Part shown: positions 52,008 through 59,910 of the stretch, piece by piece
How the letters are laid out: the number at the start of each line of letters is the position of its first letter
Numbering within the stretch: the first letter of the stretch is position 1
From: Leisingera sp. SS27
GTDB taxonomy: Bacteria > Pseudomonadota > Alphaproteobacteria > Rhodobacterales > Rhodobacteraceae
Reading direction: 5' to 3'
Length of the DNA stretch: 64,000 bases
Assembly: GCF_028368855.1 (NCBI RefSeq)
Contig: NZ_JAQNCY010000014.1
Location: forward strand, 1-64,000
Translations under genes and position numbers: made by a program
The notes under the pieces: generated by a model
What the model saw: the letters and a program-made list of their open reading frames with translations, nothing else
What the model was told of the DNA's origin: nothing
Databases searched by the model: none

Positions 52008-53291
52008 TCAGGGAATGATCCGCGGGCTGGGCAGCGGCACGATGAACTTGCCGCCGCGGGCCTCGAACTCCGCCATCTGCTCGCGGATTTCATCAAAGAA
52101 ATTCCAGGCCAGCACCAGCAGGTAGTCGGGCTGCCGCTCCGCCACCGCCTCCGGCCCCAGCACCGGGATCATCATCCCCGGCGAATAGAGCCCCTGCTTC
52201 AGCGGGTTGCGGTCGGCCAGGAAGTCCAGCGTCTCCGGGCCGATGCCGAAATAGTTCAGCAGCGTGTTGCCCTTGGCCGGGGCGCCGTAGCCGGCAATGC
52301 TCTTGCCGCTGGCCTTGAGCCCCTTCAGGATCCGGGTCAGCACTTCGCCCAGATCCTGCACCCGGCCGGCAAAGGCCTCGTAGCTTTCGCGCCGCAACAG
52401 ACCGGCGGCCCGTTCTTCTTCCAGCATCTGTGCCACCACGGGCGCGGGGTCCGCCTGCAGCGCCGCGGGCTGCAGGAACACCCGCATCGAGCCGCCATGC
52501 ACCGGCAGCCGGGTGACATCCACCACATCCAGCCCCACCGCTTCGCCCAGCCGCACGATCGACAGCAGGCTCAGCTCCGACAGGTGCTCGTGATAGACAT
52601 TATCGAACTCGTTGGTCTCCAGGATGGTCTTGCCCCAGGGCACCTCGATGATGAAGGTGCCGTCGTCTTCCAAAAGCGCCAGCACCCCGGTGCAGAAGCC
52701 ATGCAGGTCATCGATGTGGTTGAAGGTGTTGGTGGTGGTGATCACCCGGGCCGGGCCTTCGGCGGCGCGGACCCGTGCTGCGGTCTCCGGGTTGAAGAAG
52801 GCGGTGTCCACCCGCACCCCGCGCTCTGCCGCGATCACCGCCAGATTGGCAGCCGGATCAATGCCCAGGGTGCGGCCGCCCTGCGCATTGGCATGGCTGA
52901 GCATCAGCCCGTCGTTGCAGCCGATGTCGACGATCAGCCCGGCGCCTTCACCGCGGCCCGCGCGCGCCACGGCCACCTGCGCCAGCTCCGCGAAATGGCT
53001 GTGCATGGTGGCCGCGCCCGAGGGCACATAGAGATAGTTGGTGAAGAAATCCGGCGGCACCTGGTCGGCCACCTGCAGCAGGCCGCAGTCGAGGCAGGCC
53101 TGGGCATTGAGCGCAAAGGACGGCTGCGGCCTGGTCCGGTCCTCAGGGCGCACGAACATGTTGGCGGGCGGATGCGCGCCCATCGGCAGCACCAGCATCA
53201 GATTGGACGAGCGGCAGCAGCGGCAGGCGGTCAGCAGTGACGGGCGCGCAGGCGGGCGGGTGGCAGGCGGGCGGGTGAAGGTCCGGTTCAT
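52008..53291 (-). CDS. Sugar C-methyltransferase (SAM-dependent, three-domain)
   Basis: A 427-residue protein with the three-part layout of deoxysugar C-methyltransferases such as TylC3/NovU. An N-terminal zinc-binding region carries two C-x-x-C pairs (ACRCCRSS and ACLDCGL). A Rossmann SAM domain has VDIGCNDGLMLSHA and TNTFNHIDDLHGF. The C-terminal domain has the family motif VYHEHLSELSLLS and GYGAPAKGNTLLNYF. It would add a methyl group to a carbon next to the keto group of a keto-deoxysugar. Its position between the 3-dehydrase and the SDR suggests that the dideoxysugar becomes methyl-branched. AAGGA precedes the start; the ATG overlaps the dehydrase stop codon. Confidence 0.92.
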   Translation of the reverse strand: MNRTFTRPPATRPPARPSLLTACRCCRSSNLMLVLPMGAHPPANMFVRPEDRTRPQPSFALNAQACLDCGLLQVADQVPPDFFTNYLYVPSGAATMHSHFAELAQVAVARAGRGEGAGLIVDIGCNDGLMLSHANAQGGRTLGIDPAANLAVIAAERGVRVDTAFFNPETAARVRAAEGPARVITTTNTFNHIDDLHGFCTGVLALLEDDGTFIIEVPWGKTILETNEFDNVYHEHLSELSLLSIVRLGEAVGLDVVDVTRLPVHGGSMRVFLQPAALQADPAPVVAQMLEEERAAGLLRRESYEAFAGRVQDLGEVLTRILKGLKASGKSIAGYGAPAKGNTLLNYFGIGPETLDFLADRNPLKQGLYSPGMMIPVLGPEAVAERQPDYLLVLAWNFFDEIREQMAEFEARGGKFIVPLPSPRIIP

Positions 53292-54493
53292 GAGGCAATG
53301 TCCTTCTGGAACGGGGCCGCGAAGCGGCTGAATGTGTCATGCATGTAGGCAATCTGCGCCGCCTCCAGCCCGTGGTGGCAGGCCAGCAGGATGCCGCCCT
53401 CCATCACCCGGTCGGCCTGCGGATAGCCGCCCGGCGCGGCCCGGTGCGCCACCCCCTGCATGGCCGGCTGGCGCAGGATGTTGCCGGTGAACACCGGCCG
53501 GGTCTGGATGTCGGCCCGCTCCAGCGCGATCTGCAGCTCCTTGCGGCTGAACGGCGCGTCTGCGCGCAGCGTCAGCGGGAAGGCCAGCCAGCCGGTGCGC
53601 GACTGCGGCAGCTGGCGGGGCAGGACAAACCAGTCCCTGTATTGGGAAAAAAACGCCAGATGGGCTGCGAAATTCTGCTCCCGCGCGGTGATGTTGCGCT
53701 CCAGCTTGCCCAGCTGCACCAGTCCGAAGGCGGCGCTGATCTCGGACGGCTCCAGATTGTAGCCAAGTGCCTCGAACAGGAATTTGGCGTCATAATCGAT
53801 GCCGTCGACACGGGCGCTGAACCGGTTCTCCAGCTTCTCGGATTCTTCGAACAGCGAGGAGGTCCGCCCCCAGGAGCGCAGCAGCAGCGCCTGCCGCCCC
53901 AGGCTGTCCTCATTGACGCAGAGCATGCCGCCGTTGCCCGCGCCGTTGATCACATGGGAGCCGTAGAAGCTGGTGGTGGAGACATCGGACCAGGTGCCGG
54001 TGCTGGTGCCGCCGATGGCGGCGCCCAGGGTGTCGGCGCTGTCCTCGATCACCTTCAGCCCATGGGCATCGGCAATCTGCCGGATCCGCGGCCAGTCCGG
54101 CAGGTTGCCGATCAGCGACGGGATCATCAGCGCCGAGGTGCTGGGCGTGATCATTGCCTCGATGGCCTCAGCATCGATGTTATAGGTGCCCTCCTCCACA
54201 TCCGCGAAGGCCGGCACCAGCCCCTGGCGCACCAGCGGCGCCACCGTGGTGGCAAAGGTCAGCGCCGGGGTGATGACCTCGCTGCCCTTGGGCAGGTCCA
54301 GGATTTCCACCGCCAGGTAATTGGCAGAGGAGCCGGAATTCACCATGATCCCGTGGCGCTTGGCAAAGAGCGCCGCCACCTCCTGCTGCATCTGCCGCAC
54401 CCGCGGCCCCATCTGGGTCGAGGTCTTCAGCACCTCGACAACCGCATCGATCTCTTCCTGGCCGTGCACTGTCTGGCCGTAATTCACACGCAT
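53288..54493 (-). CDS. RfbH/ColD-like sugar 3-dehydrase (DegT/DnrJ family with active-site His)
   Basis: A 401-residue PLP-fold protein of the DegT/DnrJ/EryC1 family. The PLP-binding Asp151 lies in IEDSADTLG. The residue that is lysine in aminotransferases is His180 (TTSFYGSHVINGAGNGGM), the mark of RfbH and ColD, which remove the C3 hydroxyl from 4-keto-6-deoxysugars. The cysteine cluster that holds the [2Fe-2S] centre of RfbH after the SWGR motif is absent here (SWGRTSSLFEE). A ColD-like mechanism without the iron-sulfur reductase is therefore possible, and no RfbI/DdhD reductase is seen. The neighbours rfbF and rfbG point to a CDP-linked substrate. ATG 54493 is preferred; ATG 54502 is close to the GAGGGGG site. 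Confidence 0.88.
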   Translation of the reverse strand: MRVNYGQTVHGQEEIDAVVEVLKTSTQMGPRVRQMQQEVAALFAKRHGIMVNSGSSANYLAVEILDLPKGSEVITPALTFATTVAPLVRQGLVPAFADVEEGTYNIDAEAIEAMITPSTSALMIPSLIGNLPDWPRIRQIADAHGLKVIEDSADTLGAAIGGTSTGTWSDVSTTSFYGSHVINGAGNGGMLCVNEDSLGRQALLLRSWGRTSSLFEESEKLENRFSARVDGIDYDAKFLFEALGYNLEPSEISAAFGLVQLGKLERNITAREQNFAAHLAFFSQYRDWFVLPRQLPQSRTGWLAFPLTLRADAPFSRKELQIALERADIQTRPVFTGNILRQPAMQGVAHRAAPGGYPQADRVMEGGILLACHHGLEAAQIAYMHDTFSRFAAPFQKDIAS

Positions 54494-54546
54494 TGAAATC
54501 ATCCCCCTCAAACCGTCTGTGCGCGGCGCCCCCGGGCCGCTTGCTG

Positions 54547-55686
54547 CTATTGCGCGGCGGGCTGCCGCCGGATCCCTGTTCTGTCTGCATCTGCCGCCAT
54601 CAGGCTGCTGTAGCGGCTGATCTGCGCCCGGCTCAGCGCCGCCATGCCGGTGCCGCCGTCCTGGAACGCCCGGTACCATTCAGCTGTCATCGCCGCCGCC
54701 TCCGGCAGCGCCAGCTGCGGCTGCCAGCCCAGCCGCAGCCGCGCCCGGGTGCTGTCGAGCCGCAGCAGCCCGGCCTCATGCGGGCCGTCCTCTGCCGGGC
54801 TGAAATCCATCTTCGGCGCCCCCGCCCCCCAGGCCGCGCAGAAGAGCGCCGTCAGCTCCCGCACGGTGACGGTGCCCGCCAGCGGCGGGCCGAAATTCCA
54901 GGCTCCGGCAAACTCTGCCCCCTCCGGCCCCAGGAGCCGCGCTGCCAGCGCCAGGTAGCCCGACAAGGGCTCCAGCACATGCTGCCAGGGCCGCACCGCC
55001 TGCGGGCGGCGGATCTGCAGCGGCTGATCCGCAGCGGCAGCACGGGCCAGATCGGGCACCAGCCGCTCCGCGCCCCAGTCGCCGCCGCCGAACACATTGC
55101 CCGCCCGGGCGGTGGCCAGCTGCGGCCCGTCCGGGGCCGCAAAGAAAGCATTTCTGTAGGCGCCCGCCACCAGCTCGGTGCAGGCCTTGGAGGCGCTGTA
55201 GGGATCATGGCCGCCCAGGGGGTCGCTCTCGCGGTAGCCCCAGTCCCATTCCCGGTTCTCGTAGCATTTGTCGCTGCTGACCACGACGGCGGCCTGCAGC
55301 GACGGCATCCTGAGTGCTGCATCCAGCACATGGGCAGTGCCGCCGGCATTGGTCTCGAAGGTTGCGGCCGGCGCCTGGTAGGACCGGCGCACCAGGGGCT
55401 GCGCAGCCAGGTGGAACAGCACCTCCGCATCCGCCCCCGCCAGCGCTTCCGCCAGCGCGCCGGGATCGCGGATATCGGCAATCCGGCTGTCCAGAGCCTG
55501 ATCCAGCCCGCAGGCGGCAAAGAAGGACGGGCCCGGCTCCGGCGCCAGCGCCAGCCCGGTGACCCGGGCCCCCAGCTGCTGCAGCCAGAGGCACAGCCAG
55601 CCGCCCTTGAAGCCGGTATGGCCGGTGACCAGCACCCGCCGCCCGGCAAAGACGCCGCCGAAACCGGGATCCGGACCCTCTGCCAT
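54547..55686 (-). CDS. rfbG: CDP-glucose 4,6-dehydratase
   Basis: A 379-residue extended SDR. It shows VLVTGHTGFKGGWL (NAD site), LFHLAAQPLVRRSY and the strongly diagnostic SSDKCYENREWDWGYRE followed by DPLGGHDPYSASK (catalytic Tyr-x-x-x-Lys), then RAGNVFGGGDWGAERLVPD and VRPWQHVLEPLSGYL. The enzyme converts CDP-glucose to CDP-4-keto-6-deoxyglucose, the second step toward 3,6-dideoxyhexoses. It starts ten bases after rfbF. An upstream in-frame ATG lies inside rfbF and is not used. Confidence 0.95.
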   Translation of the reverse strand: MAEGPDPGFGGVFAGRRVLVTGHTGFKGGWLCLWLQQLGARVTGLALAPEPGPSFFAACGLDQALDSRIADIRDPGALAEALAGADAEVLFHLAAQPLVRRSYQAPAATFETNAGGTAHVLDAALRMPSLQAAVVVSSDKCYENREWDWGYRESDPLGGHDPYSASKACTELVAGAYRNAFFAAPDGPQLATARAGNVFGGGDWGAERLVPDLARAAAADQPLQIRRPQAVRPWQHVLEPLSGYLALAARLLGPEGAEFAGAWNFGPPLAGTVTVRELTALFCAAWGAGAPKMDFSPAEDGPHEAGLLRLDSTRARLRLGWQPQLALPEAAAMTAEWYRAFQDGGTGMAALSRAQISRYSSLMAADADRTGIRRQPAAQ

Positions 55687-55696
55687 GCGCGCCGCC

Positions 55697-56506
55697 TCAG
55701 ATCGCCACGGCGGGGAACGCCGCGCCGGGCCTGTCTTCGAACCGCATCCAGGGCGGCACCTCCTCGTCGCACATGGCGTTGAGGCTGTTGCGGTCGCGGA
55801 TGGTGTCCATCGGGTGCCAGAAGCCTTCATGGCGGTAGGCCATCAGCTCGCCGTCGCGCGCCATCTGGGTCAGCGGCGACTGCTCCAGCGGCTCCATGTC
55901 GTCGACCATATAGTCCATCACCCCGGGCTCGAAGACGAAGAAGCCGCCGTTGATCCAGGTCTCGCGCTTGCGCACCTTCTCGGTGAAGGCATCGACCCGG
56001 TCGCCCTTCAGCTCGATATTGCCGAAGCGGGCGGGCGGCTGCACCGCGGTGACCGTGGCCAGCTTGCCGTGCGACTTGTGGAAGTCGATCAGCGCCGCGA
56101 TGTCGATATTGCCGAGCCCGTCGGAATAGGTGCACATGAAGGTCTCGTTGGGGGTCAGCCAGTCGCGCAGGCGGCGGATCCGCCCCGAGGTCATGGTATG
56201 GGCGCCGGTGTCCACCACCGAGACGTTCCAGCCGCCGGGGCGGGACGGGATCAGCCGCAGCTTTCCGGTGTCGACCGAGACGCTGATATTATTGGCAATC
56301 AGATGGTAATTGGCAAAGAACTGCTTGAGCAGCAGTGCCTTGTAGCCCGCCGCCACGATAAATTCCTGATGGCCGAAATGGCTGTAGATATCCATCACCC
56401 GGGCAATGATCGGGCGCCCCCCCACCTCGACCATCGGCTTGGGTATGGACACGGTTTCCTCAGCCAGCCTGGAGCCAAGCCCGCCGGCCAGAAGCACGCA
56501 TTGCAT
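55697..56506 (-). CDS. rfbF: Glucose-1-phosphate cytidylyltransferase
   Basis: A 269-residue nucleotidyltransferase. It has VLLAGGLGSRLAEET, SIPKPMVEVGGRPI and the RfbF-type blocks IVAAGYKALLLKQFF, VVDTGAHTMTSGR, CTYSDGLGNIDI, RFGNIELKGD and FWHPMDTIRDRN. It forms CDP-glucose from CTP and glucose-1-phosphate and commits carbon to CDP-6-deoxysugars. GGAGGG about seven bases upstream sets ATG 56506. A 115-base gap separates it from the GT-C gene upstream, so a separate promoter is possible. Confidence 0.95.
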   Translation of the reverse strand: MQCVLLAGGLGSRLAEETVSIPKPMVEVGGRPIIARVMDIYSHFGHQEFIVAAGYKALLLKQFFANYHLIANNISVSVDTGKLRLIPSRPGGWNVSVVDTGAHTMTSGRIRRLRDWLTPNETFMCTYSDGLGNIDIAALIDFHKSHGKLATVTAVQPPARFGNIELKGDRVDAFTEKVRKRETWINGGFFVFEPGVMDYMVDDMEPLEQSPLTQMARDGELMAYRHEGFWHPMDTIRDRNSLNAMCDEEVPPWMRFEDRPGAAFPAVAI

Positions 56507-56621
56507 CGGTAATCCCTCCACTCGTCAAAATACATCTCCCACGCCTGCGCCCGGGCCCCCGCCCCGGCCTGCTCTGGTCTTTCCGGGCCTCAAACCCCTT
56601 CGTCTTGCGGCCGCTGCAGCT

Positions 56622-58304
56622 TCACGGCTGCTTGTGCGGCGGGCACAGGAACAGCTGTCCGGTGCCGTATCTGTTGGCCAGATCCCCCGGCCCTTCTTTT
56701 TGCCCTTCTTCCGGCCTCTCCCCGGCCGGGATCCTGCGGCAGCCCCGTGCCAGCGCATAGGCCAGCAGCGGTTTCTCCAGCTCCGGCGCGTAGCCCAGCA
56801 GCAGGGCAGCGGGCGGATCGGCGGCAAACAGCGCCTCCAGATCCTCAGGCCCCGCCATCCGGTAATGGCGCCGCAGCTCTTCTTTCAAATAGGGCGAAAT
56901 CCGGTAAGCAAACTGCCCGGTGGCAAATTCCGCATATACCGGCAGTCCGGCCTCCAGCGGGTAGACCGGCATGAAGGTGGCGATGGGCCCTTCCGGCGCG
57001 CCTGCGCGGGCCAGCGCCTGGCGCAGCGCGGCGCCGCCGCGCACGGCCTTTGCCCCGGCAAATTCCCCGGGCCGGGCCAGCGCCGCCAGGCCGCCGCCCA
57101 GCCGCGGCGCTCCCAGCGCCAGGCAGACCAGTGCCGCGCCGCCCAGAAGCGGCAGCAGCCCGGCCTGCACCGGCGCCTCCAGCCGCCGCCACAGCAGCGC
57201 CGCCAGCAGCACCAGAACCGCCAGCGGCGGAATATAATACTGCACAAAGCCCGGCGCCGGCAGCAGGCTCATCGCCGCCGCCAGGACCAGCGCGGCCCCC
57301 AGCACCAGGATCTGGCCGCCGCCCTGCGGCGGGGTCCTGCGGGTGCTGCCCCGCGGCGCGGCCCACAGGCAGCAGGCCAGCAGCAGCGCCAGCACCAGCG
57401 CGCTGCCGGACAGCCAGGTCTCCTGCGCCAGCTGCAGCCGCGCACCCAGCCCCAACGCCAGCCCCGGTTCCGCCGCCGCATGGTCCAGCCAGTAGGCCTT
57501 GTGCGGCCCGGTGTGGAACCCCGCCACATGGGCCAGGAAGCTGGCGGGATCGCGCAGCAGGTACCAGAACAGCGGCAGCGCCCCCAGGATCCCGCCTCCA
57601 TAAAGCGGCAGCACCACCTGCCGCAGCCGGCGGCGCAGCGGCAGCGCGGCGGGCAGGAAAAAGGCGCCGACCGCCGCCGGCGGGATGAAGACCACGGCGC
57701 TGGCTTTCATGCCCGCTGCCAGCGACAGGCACAGCCCGGACAGCAGCAGGCCCGCGCGGCCCGGCTCCGGCTTCAGCGTCTCCTGCACGAACAGCCCCAG
57801 CCCCCAGAGCGCAAAGGGCAGCGGCAGCAGGTTGTTGGTGGCGCTCATTCCGGCCTGGGTCAGCAGGGGCGTGCAGGTGATCAGCATCAGCGGCAGCAGC
57901 AGCGCCAGCGCCCTGGAGCGCCCCAGCCGCCAGCCGGCCCAGGCGGCGCCTGCCAGGAGCAGCAGCCAGGCGCAGAACACCGCCAGCCGTGCCGCGCCAA
58001 GCAGGCCGAAGCCGCCGGACAGCTGGTGAAAGCCCCAGAACAGCCAGGCGCTGTCCGGCACGTGGTTGTAGAACATATCGCGGTAGAGCTGCAGCTCCGG
58101 CAGCAGCGCGGCGGGCGGCACATAAAGCGTCTCGTCCCGGCGCAGCCCATAGGCCATCAGCCGCCCGAACAGCCCTGCCAGCAGCAGCGCTGCCGCCAGC
58201 CCTGCCAGCACACCCCGCAGGCGCGTCCTGGCCTGCCCTCCGGACACAGGCCCGGCGGCAGGCCCTGCGGTGCGGCTTGCGCCCGGTGCCTCCAGCAGGC
58301 TCAC
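56622..58304 (-). CDS. GT-C-type membrane glycosyltransferase (ArnT/PMT-like)
   Basis: A 560-residue integral-membrane protein with about eleven to thirteen helices. After the first helix it carries YGLRRDETLY (Asp57, Glu58), the acidic pair of GT-C enzymes in the first extracytoplasmic loop, then LQLYRDMFYNHVPDSAWLFW. A C-terminal periplasmic domain follows near residues 430-560. Such enzymes use a polyprenyl-phosphate sugar as donor outside the cytoplasm. The GTG start overlaps the GtrA-like gene stop (GTGA) and has GGAGG upstream. With the GtrA- and GtrB-like genes it would complete a side-branch glycosylation system. Confidence 0.83.
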   Translation of the reverse strand: MSLLEAPGASRTAGPAAGPVSGGQARTRLRGVLAGLAAALLLAGLFGRLMAYGLRRDETLYVPPAALLPELQLYRDMFYNHVPDSAWLFWGFHQLSGGFGLLGAARLAVFCAWLLLLAGAAWAGWRLGRSRALALLLPLMLITCTPLLTQAGMSATNNLLPLPFALWGLGLFVQETLKPEPGRAGLLLSGLCLSLAAGMKASAVVFIPPAAVGAFFLPAALPLRRRLRQVVLPLYGGGILGALPLFWYLLRDPASFLAHVAGFHTGPHKAYWLDHAAAEPGLALGLGARLQLAQETWLSGSALVLALLLACCLWAAPRGSTRRTPPQGGGQILVLGAALVLAAAMSLLPAPGFVQYYIPPLAVLVLLAALLWRRLEAPVQAGLLPLLGGAALVCLALGAPRLGGGLAALARPGEFAGAKAVRGGAALRQALARAGAPEGPIATFMPVYPLEAGLPVYAEFATGQFAYRISPYLKEELRRHYRMAGPEDLEALFAADPPAALLLGYAPELEKPLLAYALARGCRRIPAGERPEEGQKEGPGDLANRYGTGQLFLCPPHKQP

Positions 58305-58720
58305 CGCCGCCGCCTCCCCGCGGCCCGGGGCGGCACTCCCAGTGCCAGGGACACCAGCACAAAGGTGAGCGCCGCGGCCGGCGCCAGCGCCAGCGCCTGG
58401 GCCGCATAGGGCCCGGCGCCCGCGCTCAGCAGCAGCTGCAAGAGCCCCGCGTTGAACCCGTAAGCCACGGCATAGGCCAGTGCGTAGGGCGGCAGCCGGC
58501 CATAGCCCGAAACCCCGAACACCAGCCGCGCATGCAGCATGTAATTCCACAGGATGCCGAGGGCGAACTGCCCCGCCAGCGCCGCCTGCGGCGGCAGGCC
58601 TGCACTCAGCCCCAGCGCATAGACGCCATAGCCGAAGGCGGTATTGGCCAGCCCCGCCAGCAGGAAGCGCAGCATCCGCGCCCGCGGCGGCGGCCGCGGC
58701 AGGGCCCGCGCCCGCATCAT
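58301..58720 (-). CDS. GtrA-family membrane protein (putative lipid-linked sugar flippase)
   Basis: A 139-residue protein with four hydrophobic helices: RFLLAGLANTAFGYGVYAL, AALAGQFALGILWNYML, YALAYAVAYGFNAGLLQLLL and LALAPAAALTFVLVSLAL. The F-L-x-x-G-x-x-N-T-x-x-x-x-x-x-Y start and the LG-I-x-W-N-Y segment are hallmarks of the GtrA family, thought to flip undecaprenyl-phosphate sugars. Overlaps with both neighbours (ATGATG at the start, GTGA at the end) tie it to the GT-C gene. Confidence 0.9.
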   Translation of the reverse strand: MMRARALPRPPPRARMLRFLLAGLANTAFGYGVYALGLSAGLPPQAALAGQFALGILWNYMLHARLVFGVSGYGRLPPYALAYAVAYGFNAGLLQLLLSAGAGPYAAQALALAPAAALTFVLVSLALGVPPRAAGRRRR

Positions 58721-59910
58721 AGCGCCGCCAGCCCGGGCGGGTGCAGCACTGCGGCAGGCGCCCCGGGAGCGGCCGCAGGCTCGATTCCCATATGCTGCAT
58801 CAGCAGATGGTTGACGCGGTGCACATCATAGACACGGCAGGCCCGGTCCCGCGCCGCCGCCCCCATCCGGCGGGCCAGCGCGGGGGTGCGGATGAAGGCC
58901 TCCATTGCCGCCGCCAGCGCTTCGGGGTCGTTCTGCGGCACCGTCAGCCCGGCGGCGCCGCCCAGGGTCTCGCCGCAGCCGGGCGCATCGGTGGTGATCA
59001 CCGCCCGCCCCGAGGCCATCGCCTCAAGGATCGAGCGCGGAATGCCCTCGCGCAGCCGGGTCGGCAGCACAAAGACGCTGCAGCCCTGCAGCCAGGGGCG
59101 CACATCGCGGGTGAAGCCGGCCTGTTCCATCAGCCCCTCCGCCTGCCAGCGGGCCAGCTGCTGCGGATCAATGGCATCGGGGTTGCTGTCGGCACCGCCC
59201 AGCACCTGCAGGCGGAAACTCAGCTGCTTCTGCCGCAGGATCCGGGCGGCGGCGGCCAGCACCTCCAGCCCCTTGCTGCGCAGCAGCCGCCCCGCAAACA
59301 GGAACTGCTGCGGCCCGGCGGGCAGCGGCGCAGGCGCAAACCGCGCGGTGTCGACGCCGGAGCCGGGCACATCATGCAGCGGCACCTGCGGCGGGATCAG
59401 CCGGAAGCGGCGGATGTCGGCGCGGTCGGCGCTGTTGTAGCAGAAGGCCGCGGTCAGCCGCCGCAGCGCCAGCCGGTGCAGCAGCACCGCAACGGCGCGC
59501 ACCCGCCGCCGCCGCCCGTGCGGCCGGGCCTCCATGAAGCCGTAGCCAAGCCCGGTGAACAGCGCATAGCGGCGCGGCACACCGGCCAGCTGTGCGGCCA
59601 GGCAGCCGTACAGGATCGGCTTCATCGTATAGGCCAGCACCAGTTCCGGCCGCTGCTGCCGCAGGACCGCCCAGACCGCCCGCAGGCAGGCCAGGTCGCG
59701 CAGCGGGCTGGTGCCGGTGCGCTCCAGCGGGATCTCCTGCCAGGCGATGCCCTCAGCCTCCAGCACCGCGGCAGTGGCGGCATCGATCTGCGCCGCCAGC
59801 GCCAGCACCGCATAGCCGTTGGCCTGCAGCCGCCGCATTAGGTCGAGCCGGAAATTGACCAGCGAATAGCCGAGGCTGCCGATCACCACCGCGCGCCGCT
59901 GCCGGGTCAT
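58717..59910 (-). CDS. Glycosyltransferase, GT4 family
   Basis: A 397-residue GT-B enzyme with the N-terminal motif VVIGSLGYSLVNFRLDLMRRL, PDLVLAYTMKP-like segment ELVLAYTMKPILYG, FLFAGRLLRSKGLEVL and TRLREGIPRSILEAMASGRAVI with TTDAPGCGETL. The pattern resembles WbpH/PglA-like transferases that follow FlaA1/WbpM-type dehydratases and use UDP-N-acetyl-deoxyhexoses. It overlaps the dehydratase gene stop by four bases. The exact sugar is unknown. Confidence 0.9.
   Translation of the reverse strand: MTRQRRAVVIGSLGYSLVNFRLDLMRRLQANGYAVLALAAQIDAATAAVLEAEGIAWQEIPLERTGTSPLRDLACLRAVWAVLRQQRPELVLAYTMKPILYGCLAAQLAGVPRRYALFTGLGYGFMEARPHGRRRRVRAVAVLLHRLALRRLTAAFCYNSADRADIRRFRLIPPQVPLHDVPGSGVDTARFAPAPLPAGPQQFLFAGRLLRSKGLEVLAAAARILRQKQLSFRLQVLGGADSNPDAIDPQQLARWQAEGLMEQAGFTRDVRPWLQGCSVFVLPTRLREGIPRSILEAMASGRAVITTDAPGCGETLGGAAGLTVPQNDPEALAAAMEAFIRTPALARRMGAAARDRACRVYDVHRVNHLLMQHMGIEPAAAPGAPAAVLHPPGLAAL

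Noticed and set aside
51069..53240. Long plus-strand open frame opposite the SDR and methyltransferase
   Set aside because: It is an antisense shadow. The minus-strand proteins have complete family motifs and this frame has none.
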